A stretch of DNA of 64,000 nucleotides from Perca fluviatilis (lineage: Eukaryota; Chordata; Actinopteri; Perciformes; Percidae). The stretch is taken from contig NC_053115.1 in assembly GCF_010015445.1 (NCBI RefSeq), positions 11,765,524 through 11,829,523 of the forward strand, written 5' to 3'. The position numbers and the translations under genes were made by a program. Every line of letters starts with the position of its first letter. Position 1 is the first letter of the stretch. The notes beneath the pieces were generated by a model, which was not told where the DNA came from, made no database searches, and saw only the letters and a program-made list of their open reading frames with translations. Below are positions 63,981-64,000 of the stretch, one piece after another.

Positions 63981-64000
63981 CTGGATTGAAGCAGCAAACA

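Overview
This window is animal nuclear DNA, most likely from a ray-finned (percomorph-like) fish. It has split exons with GT-AG introns, long (CA)n microsatellites, a dense mixture of hAT, Harbinger-like and TTAA-flanked DNA transposon remnants, CR1/L2-type LINE pieces and tRNA-derived SINE heads. No operons, long open genes, rRNA, CRISPR array or intact virus are visible. The species assignment is inference from repeat types.

One host gene can be supported. It lies on the minus strand and spans nearly the whole right four fifths of the window: the C-terminal half of a MICOS (mitochondrial contact site and cristae organising system) subunit of the MIC19/MIC25 family. I favour chchd6 (MIC25), with chchd3 (MIC19) as the alternative. 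Five coding exons are visible, in gene order 63909-63980, 61800-61883, 54661-54731, 39736-39871 and 14938-14961. They join in frame (387 nt, 128 residues plus stop) into a coiled-coil stretch, a twin-CX9C CHCH domain and a short tail. The last exon has only 24 coding bases and lies behind a 24.8 kb intron. The upstream exons are beyond base 64000.

Layout: 1-14668 is the 3' flank of the gene (no gene seen; hAT-type repeats, a palindromic element at 5862-6322, microsatellites). 14669-14961 holds the last coding exon and a possible polyadenylation signal, next to CA- and CGACG-rich arrays. 14962-39735 is the large intron, packed with mobile elements: a 505 bp TTAA-flanked element, a hAT at 16395-17027, a dead LINE at 21060-23310, a 300 bp TTAA-flanked element, a nest of elements at 30195-34225, a GC-rich family copy at about 35891-36429 and a Harbinger-like element with a Myb/SANT-like relic at 37803-38460. 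39872-54660 is the second large intron, with LINE and SINE pieces, a 664 bp TTAA element, a relic hAT transposase, a 526 bp element with a perfect 9 bp target duplication, and a 790 bp hairpin element. 54732-63908 covers two shorter introns with a SINE, a small inverted-repeat element and microsatellites.

No unknown biological system emerges. The most interesting points are the tiny terminal exon, four unrelated TTAA-flanked families that all begin with AG, a multiply nested transposon stack inside the large intron, and a family copy whose end was rearranged into a hairpin.
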